DNA of 39,664 nt. Origin: Papillibacter sp. (GTDB lineage: Bacteria > Bacillota > Clostridia > Oscillospirales > Oscillospiraceae). Under the pieces are notes generated by a model that saw nothing but the letters and a program-made list of their open reading frames with translations, was not told the origin of the DNA and ran no database searches. Made by a program: the position numbers and the translations under genes. The stretch spans positions 1 through 39,664 of the forward strand of contig DUPW01000040.1 of assembly GCA_012838125.1 (NCBI GenBank), written 5' to 3'. Of this stretch, positions 8,382 to 16,580 are shown in pieces (the stretch's first letter is position 1; the number at the start of each line of letters is the position of its first letter).

Positions 8382-8819
8382 CTACGTTTCCCTGGTGCTG
8401 CCGATTTCCAGCAGGTTGCCCTCCGGGTCAGCAACATAAAAGTTACGGATGCCAAAAGAAAAGGTTTGGGGCTTGCCGGCGGGAAAGCGCACCCCCAACT
8501 TTGACAGCCGTTCATACTCCGCATCCACATCGGCAAAGCACGGCAGCCAGAGGGCGATTTCAAAGGTCAGATTGATTCCCTTCGGCGGGACATAGCTCTC
8601 CCCCATTGCCTGCGTAAACTGCTTTCGACTGTACATGAAAAAGGAAAGCTCACCGCTTGCCGTCTCAAACTCTGCGAAATTCTCGCCGTCCCATTGCGTA
8701 TTAAAGCCCAGAATATCTCTGTAAAACCGAACCATGCTCTCCATGTCCTCGGCAAGCAGGCACGCGCCTACCCTGACTTGACGTCCGTTCAAATCTTCCA
8801 TCTCCTCAATCGCCGTCAT
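8382..8819 (-). CDS. VOC superfamily protein (glyoxalase/dioxygenase-like)
   Basis: About 145 residues with the paired beta-alpha-beta-beta-beta pattern of vicinal-oxygen-chelate proteins: VGACLLAEDMESMVRFYRDI with LGFNTQW in the first half, and FADVDAEYERLSKLG with NFYVADPEGNLLEIG in the second. Family members include glyoxalase I, metallothiol transferases and ring-cleaving dioxygenases. The reaction here is unknown. The ATG at 8819 is chosen because AAGGGG lies just upstream, though only 3 nt away. A GTG at 8840 would add seven residues but has no RBS. It is a single gene, with no operon partner on its strand nearby. Confidence 0.85.
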   Translation of the reverse strand: MTAIEEMEDLNGRQVRVGACLLAEDMESMVRFYRDILGFNTQWDGENFAEFETASGELSFFMYSRKQFTQAMGESYVPPKGINLTFEIALWLPCFADVDAEYERLSKLGVRFPAGKPQTFSFGIRNFYVADPEGNLLEIGSTRET

Positions 8820-8975
8820 TTTCCCCTTAAGGCGAAGCACGTTTTACATGATGCAATCTAAAAATATCATCATTTTTACATCATTACAAGAATATGTTAG
8901 CCGGGTCAATGCCCATCCAAGCCCGCAAGGAGCGAAAAGCTAAGGATTTCTCCGCCGTTAACCGAAAAAGTGCTC

Positions 8976-8999
8976 CTATCAGAACTTAAGTTCTGATAG
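8976..8999. repeat. Perfect 24-bp palindrome
   Basis: CTATCAGAACTT is followed immediately by its exact reverse complement, centred on CTTAAG. It lies in the 283-nt gap between the oxidoreductase end and the VOC start. Read on the minus strand it forms a 10-bp stem with a TTAA loop, and a T5 run follows nine nt later, so it may be the terminator of the ABC/oxidoreductase operon. It may also be an operator. The rest of the gap holds two weak hairpins (9036-9049 and 9083-9096) and no gene. Confidence 0.8.
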
Positions 9000-9102
9000 A
9001 AGCCAATTTATCGGAATCAACCTTTTCGACTTTATCTGCCAAAAGGCAGCAAAACGATACAGATTAACCGAGATACGTCATGGTGGCGTGCGCCACAAGA
9101 CT

Positions 9103-10602
9103 TTACATGTGCTGCTGGTACAGCTTCACCGGGTCGTAGACGCTGCGCGCGTCGCCTGCGGCCTGCGCCTCTTTCGCCACTTCCGTGTACAGGCCGTACT
9201 CGCGCTCTTCGCAGAATTCCTCCAGATCCGGGTCCGTCTTCGGATGCCGCGGCAGCGGGACATCCTGATCAACAACCAGAATATCCTGAACGCGCTTAAT
9301 GTCCACGTTTCTGACGTTGGTGCCCTGCTCAAGGGCCACGGCGGCTGCAATGCCGGCCGCCTGACCGGTACCGATACACTGCGGGATGAGGGTGAGCCAG
9401 TCGATGGCGATATCGTCTGCGGAAATGTGCCGGCCGGGGCAGAGCAGGTTGTCAACACCCTTGGGCAGGATGGAGCGGTACGGGATTTCAATGGGCGCAT
9501 TGTCGTTAACGGGGCAGACGGTGGAGTGCCACGCGATAACGTCGTCATACTTCGGCGCAAAGGCGAAGTCGTTGACCGTCATGACGTGCTCGCCCTCGAG
9601 TCTGTAGCTGCAGCGGGCGCCCAGCTGCGGCGCGATATCGTACAGATAGGCGTTTCTGAAGGCCACGGGGCAGGCCTCCCGGAGATACTCGATAACGTCG
9701 CGCATGGTATCCCGCACCATGATTTCCGATTTCGTCAGGTCCTCAACCTTGGCGCAATCCTTATTGGGAATCCAGTTGTTGACCCAGCAGACGTCGTTGC
9801 GGCTGGAGGCAATAATCATGCTGGGGAAGCCGGCAATTTTGCCGAGGGTCTTATACATCTGGCGGTCGGCATTCGGTCTGGTTCTCAGCCATTCCTGATA
9901 GAGGTCCCAGTTGATGCCGCCGATTCTCCAGACGAGGGCCGTCTTATCCGAGCGGGTCTCGCTGTTGGCCAGGGACATATAGGGCGTTCCCGTCTGACGG
10001 AAAATGTCACCGTCGCCGGTGGCGTCAATGACGACCTTCGCAAAGATGGCCTGCCGCCCTTCCTTGCTCTCGAAGATGACGCCTTTGACCTCGTTGCCTT
10101 CCATGATGGGCCTCACACCCCAGCTGTGGTAGAGGACTTTGATGCGGTCCCGCTCCTCCAGCAGCATCTTATCCATTTCGATTTTCAACTGATTCGGCTC
10201 GAAATACACAGCCCGGACGAGGGACGGGTTTTCACCGAACTTCACGCAGCCGTGGATGCCCTTAAACGTCTCCACAAGGAACGGGTCCGTGGAGCCGGCC
10301 TGAGAAATCTTCGGCCCTAAAACAGCCTGGGGGATGGGGTCAAGTCTTGTAAACCATTCCTCCTGTATGCCGCGTACAAAGGATTTCTCATACCATGTAA
10401 GGGCCGGGACCATAATGACGTATCCGCCTGTGACGTCGCCGCCCATATAGCCGTAGCGCTCCATCAGGATGATGTTCTTGGCTCCGGCCCGTGCCGCGGC
10501 CAGCGCGGCGCTGTGTCCGGCGCTTCCGCCGCCGACGACGAGTATGTCACATTCGGCGTATACATTGATGGAATTTGCCGGTTCTAGATAGACTTTACTC
10601 AT
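9103..10602 (-). CDS. FAD-dependent oxidoreductase
   Basis: 499 residues. The N-terminal Rossmann dinucleotide site is DILVVGGGSAGHSAA (glycines 24, 25, 26 and 29), followed by an acidic ribose-binding Glu in ILMERYGYMGG. A second FAD motif, VVIDATGDGDIF, lies near 200, and a C-terminal segment GIAAAVALEQG is typical of the family. It resembles the FAD_oxidored (PF12831) group rather than true fumarate reductases. The substrate is unknown. The start at 10602 is chosen for GGAGGAAAAACT just upstream. An ATG seven codons earlier lacks an RBS. It is the last gene of the minus-strand sugar-type ABC operon, after a 263-nt gap containing a hairpin, which suggests that it acts on the imported compound. 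Confidence 0.9.
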   Translation of the reverse strand: MSKVYLEPANSINVYAECDILVVGGGSAGHSAALAAARAGAKNIILMERYGYMGGDVTGGYVIMVPALTWYEKSFVRGIQEEWFTRLDPIPQAVLGPKISQAGSTDPFLVETFKGIHGCVKFGENPSLVRAVYFEPNQLKIEMDKMLLEERDRIKVLYHSWGVRPIMEGNEVKGVIFESKEGRQAIFAKVVIDATGDGDIFRQTGTPYMSLANSETRSDKTALVWRIGGINWDLYQEWLRTRPNADRQMYKTLGKIAGFPSMIIASSRNDVCWVNNWIPNKDCAKVEDLTKSEIMVRDTMRDVIEYLREACPVAFRNAYLYDIAPQLGARCSYRLEGEHVMTVNDFAFAPKYDDVIAWHSTVCPVNDNAPIEIPYRSILPKGVDNLLCPGRHISADDIAIDWLTLIPQCIGTGQAAGIAAAVALEQGTNVRNVDIKRVQDILVVDQDVPLPRHPKTDPDLEEFCEEREYGLYTEVAKEAQAAGDARSVYDPVKLYQQHM

Positions 10603-10638
10603 AGTTTTTCCTCCATTATGCATCGGTTAACATACTAA

Positions 10639-10663
10639 CCGGGCCGAACACGATTCGGTCCGG
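10639..10663 (-). other. Hairpin before the oxidoreductase gene
   Basis: CCGGGCCGAA (10639-10648) pairs with TTCGGTCCGG (10654-10663), with one G-U pair and a 5-nt loop. It lies 37 nt upstream of the oxidoreductase start in the gap 10603-10865, which otherwise contains nothing recognisable. There is no T run, so it may be an mRNA processing or stability element. Confidence 0.45.
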
Positions 10664-10865
10664 CCCGGCCGGTACTTGCTATACAATGATTGGATGTTAT
10701 TCCCTTCCGGAAGAAGGCTCCCTCTTGGGCGGCGGATTTTCATCGGCATGAAAATCCCCTTTCCCGTCTCTTTTCCTTTCCGGACTTACGAAATGTGCTG
10801 CATCGCCGGCGGGATACGCGTGTGAGGGCGTCCCCGCGGGGCAGTCAACCACTGATGCCAGTGTT

Positions 10866-11876
10866 TTATCTCATGCCCGGCATAACCATTCCGGTTGTAG
10901 CCATGCTCTTTCTGATTTTCTTTGAAGCGAAGCTGTCGATTGTCAGCGCAATGACGAGCAGCAGGCCGTTAATGAGGGTGACGAACCAGAGGGGCAGCAT
11001 CATGGTCTGCAAGGCGTAGGACAGGGTGGAAATCAGGGTGATACCCACAAACGCCGACCCGAGGCTTCCCGAGCCGCCCATGAAGGACACGCCGCCGAGC
11101 ATGGCCGCCGTCAGAGACGTCATTTCCGGCGCCAGCGTCGTCAGGCCCGTGGGGTTGTACATCTTCTGCTGGGACGACCAGATGAGTCCGCCGACGGCCG
11201 CCAAAATGCCGTTGTTAATGTAGAGAATGCTCTTTATCCTGCCCGGATTGAGGCCGGCTAGGCGAGCCGCTGCGGGGTTACCGCCCACCACGAGAACGCT
11301 TCGGCCAAACCGCGTCCACTTTAAGACAATGCTGTACGCAACGACGACGGCGATGACAAAGACGAACAGCCACGGAATGGGGGTGTTTCCGATGCATTTT
11401 GCCGTAACGGCGGAAAAGCCCGGATCGTTGATGGCCACGTAGTTGCCGCGCGTGGCCCACCTTGCAAAGCCGCCCCACACCGAGCTCATACCAATCGTTG
11501 CGATGAAGGGCAGCAGCTTAAGCCCCTGCGCCAAAAAGGCGTTGACGCCTCCGAACAGCGCGCCGGCGATAATCGCGATGACGGCGGCCACGAACCACGG
11601 GATGCCCGGAATCCACTGAAGAACCTTGAGGAACACCAGCGTACTCATCGTGGAGTGGGCGCTCGTGGCAAAGTCGAAGCCGCCGCCCATGAGCAGCATG
11701 GCGACGCCGACGCCAAATATGCCGTAGAAGCAGAGGTTAGACAGAACCTGCTGGGCGTTTCCTTTCGTAAGCGCGTTCGGCGCTCTGAGATATGTAAGCA
11801 CCAGGACAAGCAGGATGAGGATTATGAGAAGTGTGGATTTCCCGTTAATAATTCTTTTTATTAAGGACTGTTTCAT
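10866..11876 (-). CDS. Sugar-type ABC importer permease (RbsC-like), second copy
   Basis: 336 residues with about eight to ten hydrophobic segments. It has the BPD_transp_2 family pattern, including the cytoplasmic motif GGNPAAARLAGLNPGRIK and the C-terminal LGGVSFMGGSGSLGSAFVG. It pairs with the permease at 13464 to form the membrane channel. The start has GAGGAG 8 nt upstream. It lies 13 nt downstream of the ATPase gene. Two distinct permeases in one operon suggest a heterodimer. Confidence 0.93.
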   Translation of the reverse strand: MKQSLIKRIINGKSTLLIILILLVLVLTYLRAPNALTKGNAQQVLSNLCFYGIFGVGVAMLLMGGGFDFATSAHSTMSTLVFLKVLQWIPGIPWFVAAVIAIIAGALFGGVNAFLAQGLKLLPFIATIGMSSVWGGFARWATRGNYVAINDPGFSAVTAKCIGNTPIPWLFVFVIAVVVAYSIVLKWTRFGRSVLVVGGNPAAARLAGLNPGRIKSILYINNGILAAVGGLIWSSQQKMYNPTGLTTLAPEMTSLTAAMLGGVSFMGGSGSLGSAFVGITLISTLSYALQTMMLPLWFVTLINGLLLVIALTIDSFASKKIRKSMATTGMVMPGMR

Positions 11877-11889
11877 TTCATCATCTCCT

Positions 11890-13428
11890 CTATTCCAGCA
11901 TGGCCAGCGCGAGGACGTTCTCCTCCGTTGCCTCTTCGCGTTTAACCGAACCCGTTATACGCCCATTGTGCATGACAATAATCGTATCCGCCACGTTGAT
12001 GACTTCCGTCAGCTCCGACGAAATGAAGATGACGCCGATTCCCTGCTTGGCAAAGTCGCAGACCATCTGGTAGATCTCCGCCTTCGTTCCCACGTCGATG
12101 CCCTTCGTAGGTTCGTCCAGAATCAGCACTTTCGTCGTCATCAGCTTCGAAGTCCATCTTCCGAGGATGACCTTCTGCTGGTTGCCGCCCGACAGTTCCA
12201 GAACTTTCTTATCAAGGGTCGGCGTCTTAATACTGTACTGATTAATGGCATTCATCGTTAAGTCGTCTTCTGCCTTCGAGTCGAGGAACAGAAGCTTTCT
12301 GAGCTTTTTCAGGACAGGAAGGCTCACATTGTGGGTGATAGGCGCCCACAGGACGAGGCCCTGCTCTTTCCGGTCTTCCGGACAGAGGGCGATGCCTGCG
12401 TCGATGGCGTCCCGCGGGCTGGCGAACTTGACGGGCTGGCCCTCCAGCTTAATCTCGCCGGAAATAACCGCGTCAGCCCCGAAAATCGCCCGAACGACCT
12501 CCGTTCTGCCAGCGCCCACGAGGCCCGCAAGGCCGATGACTTCGCCCTTCCGGAGCTTGAAGCTCACGTCGTGGACGGCGTAGGTGGTGAGGTTATTCAC
12601 TTCGAGCAGAACGTCGCCGTATTTGTCGTTGCGGCTTAAGTTGGCGTAGGTGTCGCCGATGTCGCGGCCCACCATGGCCTTGATGAGGTCCTGTTCGTTC
12701 GTCTCAGATGTATTCAGCTTCGTGACGAATTTGCCATCCTTGAGGACGACGATTTCGTCTGTAATCTGGAAAATCTCCTTCATGCGGTGGGAGACGTAGA
12801 GGATGATTTTCCCCTGCTCTTTAAGCTGCTGTATCAGATTAAAGAGGATGTCGATTTCCTTATCCGTCAAAGGTGCCGTGGGCTCATCGAAGCAGATAAC
12901 GGGGCTGTTGCGCCGGTACGCTTTGATGATTTCAACCATCTGCTGATGGGCGATGGAGAGGGCCGCCACGGGGACGGTGGGGTCAATCGGCAGCCCGAAC
13001 TCGTCAATGAGCTCCTGCGTCTTGGCTTTAAGCTGCCCGTAACTGACGAATCCCGACCGGACCGGCAGGGCGCCGAGGAAAATATTCTCCATCACGCTCA
13101 GGGACGGTATCAGCTGGCGCTCCTGATAAATCACGCTGATGCCAAGGTTAATCGCCTTGTTAGGCGACGTGAGGGCAAGGGGCTCCCCGTCCAGGAGAAT
13201 TTCTCCTTCGTCCCGGGGGATATCGCCGCTTAAAATCTTGAGAAGCGTGCTTTTTCCCGCGCCGTTTTCCCCGAGAAGGGCAAGCACCTTTCCACCTTCG
13301 GCGCTGAAGCTGACGTTATCGAGGGCCTGAACGCCGGGGAAAGCCTTTGAGATGCCTCTAAACTCTAAGGTACGCGCCGTTTTTTCGGCGCCACTTGTTG
13401 TTTCCACAGTTTTTTGCTCGAGTTCCAT
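11890..13428 (-). CDS. Sugar-type ABC importer ATPase (RbsA-like, two ATPase domains)
   Basis: 512 residues. The first nucleotide-binding domain has a full Walker A (GENGAGKST), the signature-region LSIAHQQMVEI and Walker B (VICFDEPTA). The second has the degenerate P loop GLVGAGRTE usual in this family, a canonical LSGGNQQKV signature and LILDEPTKGID. This matches RbsA/MglA importers, in which one half is catalytically weaker. The start at 13428 (ATG, GGAAGGAG about 12 nt upstream) is preferred. An earlier in-frame ATG at 13503 would overlap the upstream permease. It energises the two permeases. Confidence 0.93.
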   Translation of the reverse strand: MELEQKTVETTSGAEKTARTLEFRGISKAFPGVQALDNVSFSAEGGKVLALLGENGAGKSTLLKILSGDIPRDEGEILLDGEPLALTSPNKAINLGISVIYQERQLIPSLSVMENIFLGALPVRSGFVSYGQLKAKTQELIDEFGLPIDPTVPVAALSIAHQQMVEIIKAYRRNSPVICFDEPTAPLTDKEIDILFNLIQQLKEQGKIILYVSHRMKEIFQITDEIVVLKDGKFVTKLNTSETNEQDLIKAMVGRDIGDTYANLSRNDKYGDVLLEVNNLTTYAVHDVSFKLRKGEVIGLAGLVGAGRTEVVRAIFGADAVISGEIKLEGQPVKFASPRDAIDAGIALCPEDRKEQGLVLWAPITHNVSLPVLKKLRKLLFLDSKAEDDLTMNAINQYSIKTPTLDKKVLELSGGNQQKVILGRWTSKLMTTKVLILDEPTKGIDVGTKAEIYQMVCDFAKQGIGVIFISSELTEVINVADTIIVMHNGRITGSVKREEATEENVLALAMLE

Positions 13429-13463
13429 TACGATAGCACTCTCCTTCCTAATGGTATGGCGCA

Positions 13464-14477
13464 TCATACGCCGAGGCGTTTTCTTTGACGCCTCTGGCTC
13501 CAAACATCCAGGGAAAGTGCTAAAATGAGCAGCGCGCCCGAGAGCACCAGCGTGAGGTACGTGCTGGAGCCCACAATCAGCATTCCTTTATAGAAGGTTT
13601 TCAGGACAACAAGTCCGAGAAATGCGCCGCCCATGCCTCCGGAGCCGCCCGCAAACGAGATGCCGCCGAGGATGGCCGCCGTCAGTCCGGTGAACTGGTC
13701 CCCTGAAAGGGCCTGAAGGCCGCCCTGCTTGGCGCGGGCCGTATAAGCAATACCGGCTATTGCGCCGAGGATGGAGCAGTTTATGTACAGGAAGTACGTA
13801 ATGCCCTTTGAGTTAATGCCGGACAGTCTGGCCGCTCTCCTGTTACCGCCAATCATATAGATGCTTCTGCCCAGATCCGTCTTCTTGAGAATAAGCCCGT
13901 AGACGACAAACGCCACGATAACAAGAACAACGGTGGCAGGGATTCTCCATATAATGTCATACCCGCCGATTGTGGTGAGCGTCGGGTCTGTAAAGGTGAT
14001 GGTGCTTTGCAACGAACCGTTCGCGTCCGTGGCAAGAAGCTGCATCAGCGCCCGGATAACGGCCGACATGGCCAGCGTCGCGATAAAGGGCGCCATGCCG
14101 ATTGAGCTAATTAACACGGCGTTAATGACGCCAATGGCCGCGGCAAAACCGAAAGCGATGAGGATGGCCACATACCACGGCAATCCCCACCAGCTGATGG
14201 CGATGGAGATGATGATGCCCGACAGGGCGCCGACGGTGGCCTGCGAGAGGTCGATGTTACCGGAGACAATCAGGCATCCGGCGCCGATGGCAAGAAACCC
14301 GGGCACCGCGATATCCTGCAGGATGCCGACAAAGGTCTTTCCGGTGAAGAATTTTGCACCGTTCAGCGCGGCGAGAACCGTAAAGATAAGGATCATCGCC
14401 ACGAGCAGAATTAGAAGCGTGAAGGCCTGGGTTCGGATCACTCTTTTCACGAGCGATGTTCGTGTTAGGTTATTCAT
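13464..14477 (-). CDS. Sugar-type ABC importer permease (RbsC-like), first copy
   Basis: 337 residues of multi-pass membrane protein with the BPD_transp_2 hallmark GGNRRAARLSGINSKGI and LGGISFAGGSGGMGGAFLG near the C-terminus. The start at ATG 14477 is chosen for GGAGG 6 nt upstream. It lies directly downstream of the binding-protein gene, separated by a hairpin, and is paralogous to the permease at 10866. Confidence 0.93.
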   Translation of the reverse strand: MNNLTRTSLVKRVIRTQAFTLLILLVAMILIFTVLAALNGAKFFTGKTFVGILQDIAVPGFLAIGAGCLIVSGNIDLSQATVGALSGIIISIAISWWGLPWYVAILIAFGFAAAIGVINAVLISSIGMAPFIATLAMSAVIRALMQLLATDANGSLQSTITFTDPTLTTIGGYDIIWRIPATVVLVIVAFVVYGLILKKTDLGRSIYMIGGNRRAARLSGINSKGITYFLYINCSILGAIAGIAYTARAKQGGLQALSGDQFTGLTAAILGGISFAGGSGGMGGAFLGLVVLKTFYKGMLIVGSSTYLTLVLSGALLILALSLDVWSQRRQRKRLGV

Positions 14478-14548
14478 GAACAACCTCCGTTTTGCTTTCT
14501 ATAAAATCGTTAGGTTGATTCTCCGTCAAATAGCGATGTATAAAGGGG

Positions 14549-14589
14549 TAACCGGCTCCCCAAATCTTAATGATATGCGGAGCCGGTTA
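14549..14589 (-). other. Intercistronic hairpin after the binding-protein gene
   Basis: A perfect 11-bp stem, TAACCGGCTCC (14549-14559) with GGAGCCGGTTA (14579-14589), lies in the gap between the binding protein and the first permease. The T run is poor. Such elements often give partial termination or 3' end protection, so that binding protein exceeds permease. Confidence 0.65.
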
Positions 14590-14620
14590 TCAGCTCTAAT
14601 CAGTCAAATCCGCGTGAGTG

Positions 14621-15976
14621 TTACTTTTTAATTTTGTAGTACTCGGGGGGATCCATCTTCGCCGAGAACAGATTGATATCCGTCACAGGCTCATACTTCC
14701 AAACGCCTTCCTCGCCGGGACCGAAGGCATAGAGATCCGTCCACTCGAGGTAAGCTTGGTAGTTGTCCTTGTCAATGACCTGCACCGGCAGCATCATCTT
14801 CGGATAGTTGTGCTCTTCGATGACATTGCCGTTTTCGTCCTTCACGTCGCCCTTATCGTTGACGTCAACCCATTCGGGATAGATGGTGTCGGGCGTGGCC
14901 TGGCCGGACATGAAGGCCCACAGCATGCAGATAATCGGCTCGGCGTAAATCTGCTGGGAGGTGAAGATAGCAAACCGCCATGCATCGTCAATGCCGCTGT
15001 CAAAACGGCTGGCAAGGGCAACGCCGCCCTGGCAGGCTGTGCAGACCGTATCCGTCATGCCCAGTTTTTCAGCAGCGTTCGCTGCACCGACGCTGTACAG
15101 GTCGGCCGGCGTGCCGATGAGCCACACGTCGATATCCTTGGGCGGGTTGGAGAGGAACTGCGTGGCGAGGTTCTGCGCCGCCGTCTGGTCCGGGTTGGTG
15201 GCCGTGGCTATATCGCCGATGTAGAAGTTTTCAGGGTTCTTATCGGGAGCGGGGTCATAAGAGCCGAACTCGGGGAAGAGCTCCGCCCAGCGCTGCTCCA
15301 TGCCGATGGCACGGGTATGTATGTCAGCAGCGTAAGAGAAGTCTAGAACGAGCATGCCGACCTTCTCCCACGGAACATCCGGCCATGTCTCTTCTTTCCA
15401 TTCCACGAGCAGATCCACCGTCGTCATACCGACAGTGTAGTTGTCAAAGCCAATCTGCGGGCGGAGGAGTCTGTTGTCGCCGGACATGGTGCGGGCAGCG
15501 CCCAGGCCGCTGAGCCAATGGACATCCTGCTCGCTGAGAATCTCGTCGATGCGCTCGTAGTTCTGAACGCCGCCTTCAAGAATCAGGCCGTCGTAACCCT
15601 GATCGACGAAGGTCTGCATACCGCTGATGAACTCTTCGGCGCTGTACTGCGTCGGCGCCCAGATATTGGTGTAGGCAATGTTTACTTTGTTTGCCCAGTT
15701 TTCGTACGCGATGTCAAATGCATCCCACAGTTCGCCGGCCGTCATGCTCAGGAACGCGATTTTGTACTTCGGGAACTTGGTGTAGTCGAAGTCCGGATCA
15801 TAGTAGCCGACATACTTCGGGAACTCGGGGCCGTCATCCGGCGTGCCCGGTGCGGGGGAACCAGTGGACGTCGGTTTGGGGTCTTTGTTGTCGCCGCCCT
15901 GAGGTTCCTTTGCAGCACAACCAAACAGTGCTACGACGAAAAGTAGCGCGAGAAGGATTGCCAAGAATTTTTTCAT
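14621..15976 (-). CDS. Substrate-binding lipoprotein of the sugar-type ABC importer
   Basis: 451 residues. It has a lipoprotein signal peptide with the lipobox VALFGC (Cys at about residue 19), a Gly/Pro/Thr-rich linker, then a periplasmic-binding-protein type 1 fold. It is longer than typical ribose or galactose binding proteins (about 300), with aromatic-rich inserts, which suggests an unusual ligand. It is the first gene of the minus-strand operon (binding protein, permease, ATPase, permease, oxidoreductase) and is well placed behind AAGGAGGG. The operon diverges from the glycyl radical enzyme gene, so its ligand may be related to that enzyme's substrate. Confidence 0.92.
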   Translation of the reverse strand: MKKFLAILLALLFVVALFGCAAKEPQGGDNKDPKPTSTGSPAPGTPDDGPEFPKYVGYYDPDFDYTKFPKYKIAFLSMTAGELWDAFDIAYENWANKVNIAYTNIWAPTQYSAEEFISGMQTFVDQGYDGLILEGGVQNYERIDEILSEQDVHWLSGLGAARTMSGDNRLLRPQIGFDNYTVGMTTVDLLVEWKEETWPDVPWEKVGMLVLDFSYAADIHTRAIGMEQRWAELFPEFGSYDPAPDKNPENFYIGDIATATNPDQTAAQNLATQFLSNPPKDIDVWLIGTPADLYSVGAANAAEKLGMTDTVCTACQGGVALASRFDSGIDDAWRFAIFTSQQIYAEPIICMLWAFMSGQATPDTIYPEWVDVNDKGDVKDENGNVIEEHNYPKMMLPVQVIDKDNYQAYLEWTDLYAFGPGEEGVWKYEPVTDINLFSAKMDPPEYYKIKK

Positions 15977-16580
15977 GCGGAAATACCCTCCTTAAAGTGC
16001 TTTTTCGTTTTGGATAATCGTGCCATTTTGACTCGCGACATAAAGGAAAAAACCGGGTCAAATGACGCTTAAATCGTATCATAGAACGGCTGGAATCGGT
16101 TCGGTTTACGGATATTAAATTTATGCTACTTTATTAGACTCGATTGTCTGAACACCCCTTTATTTGTTAACTTTGCCGAATCCCAACACCCCGTTGACTT
16201 AACACTTTCTTAATAATTAACCCGATTATTTCGTCTTAATGTACGAAGCTGACAGAAACACTTTGTGCATCGTGAATTAAAGCGGCCGCTGTACTCAAAG
16301 TTTGTATTGCCAGTTCGTAAAAGCTGCAGATCGGCGCCGCCCTTATCCTAAAATTTCCTGAAATTCTACAAATTCTTATCGTTGAGGTGCGATTTTTGCG
16401 ATTTTCTTTTCGCGGTGGTTTATGTAACGGGTGTTTAGACGTCTCTCTTTTTAAACACAGCCTTAACTCCGCGGCTTAAAAACGCACCGTTACATTTGTA
16501 TTCAGCGAATAATGCTAAATTTGAAAAAGTATGGTAATGTAAGTTTGAGATATTTTACCAGTCTGAAGGGATGTGGCATT
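15977..16580. other. Divergent intergenic region, about 600 bp, AT-rich
   Basis: No gene on either strand. It must hold the promoters of the ABC operon (leftward) and the glycyl radical enzyme operon (rightward). I see no promoter better than partial matches, such as TTGACT at 16194. It includes several TTAA-rich blocks around 16190-16225 and the nested inverted repeats listed separately at 16422-16495. Confidence 0.6.
16422..16495 (+). promoter_or_regulatory. Candidate structured leader: nested inverted repeats
   Basis: The outer stem ATGTAACGG (16422-16430) pairs with CCGTTACAT (16487-16495). Immediately inside, GTGTTTA (16431-16437) pairs with TAAACAC (16452-16458), and AGCC (16459-16462) with GGCT (16473-16476). 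This would be a three-way junction ending 85 nt before the glycyl radical enzyme start. It could be a cis-regulatory RNA, or the outer dyad could be an operator. I do not recognise a known riboswitch class. Confidence 0.4.

Noticed and set aside
8910..8993. Small plus-strand ORF of about 27 codons in the gap before the VOC gene
   Set aside because: No RBS, no recognisable motif, and it runs into the palindrome at 8976.
9088..10320. 410-residue open frame on the plus strand opposite the FAD oxidoreductase
   Set aside because: The FAD motif and RBS clearly support the minus strand. The plus frame has no domain.
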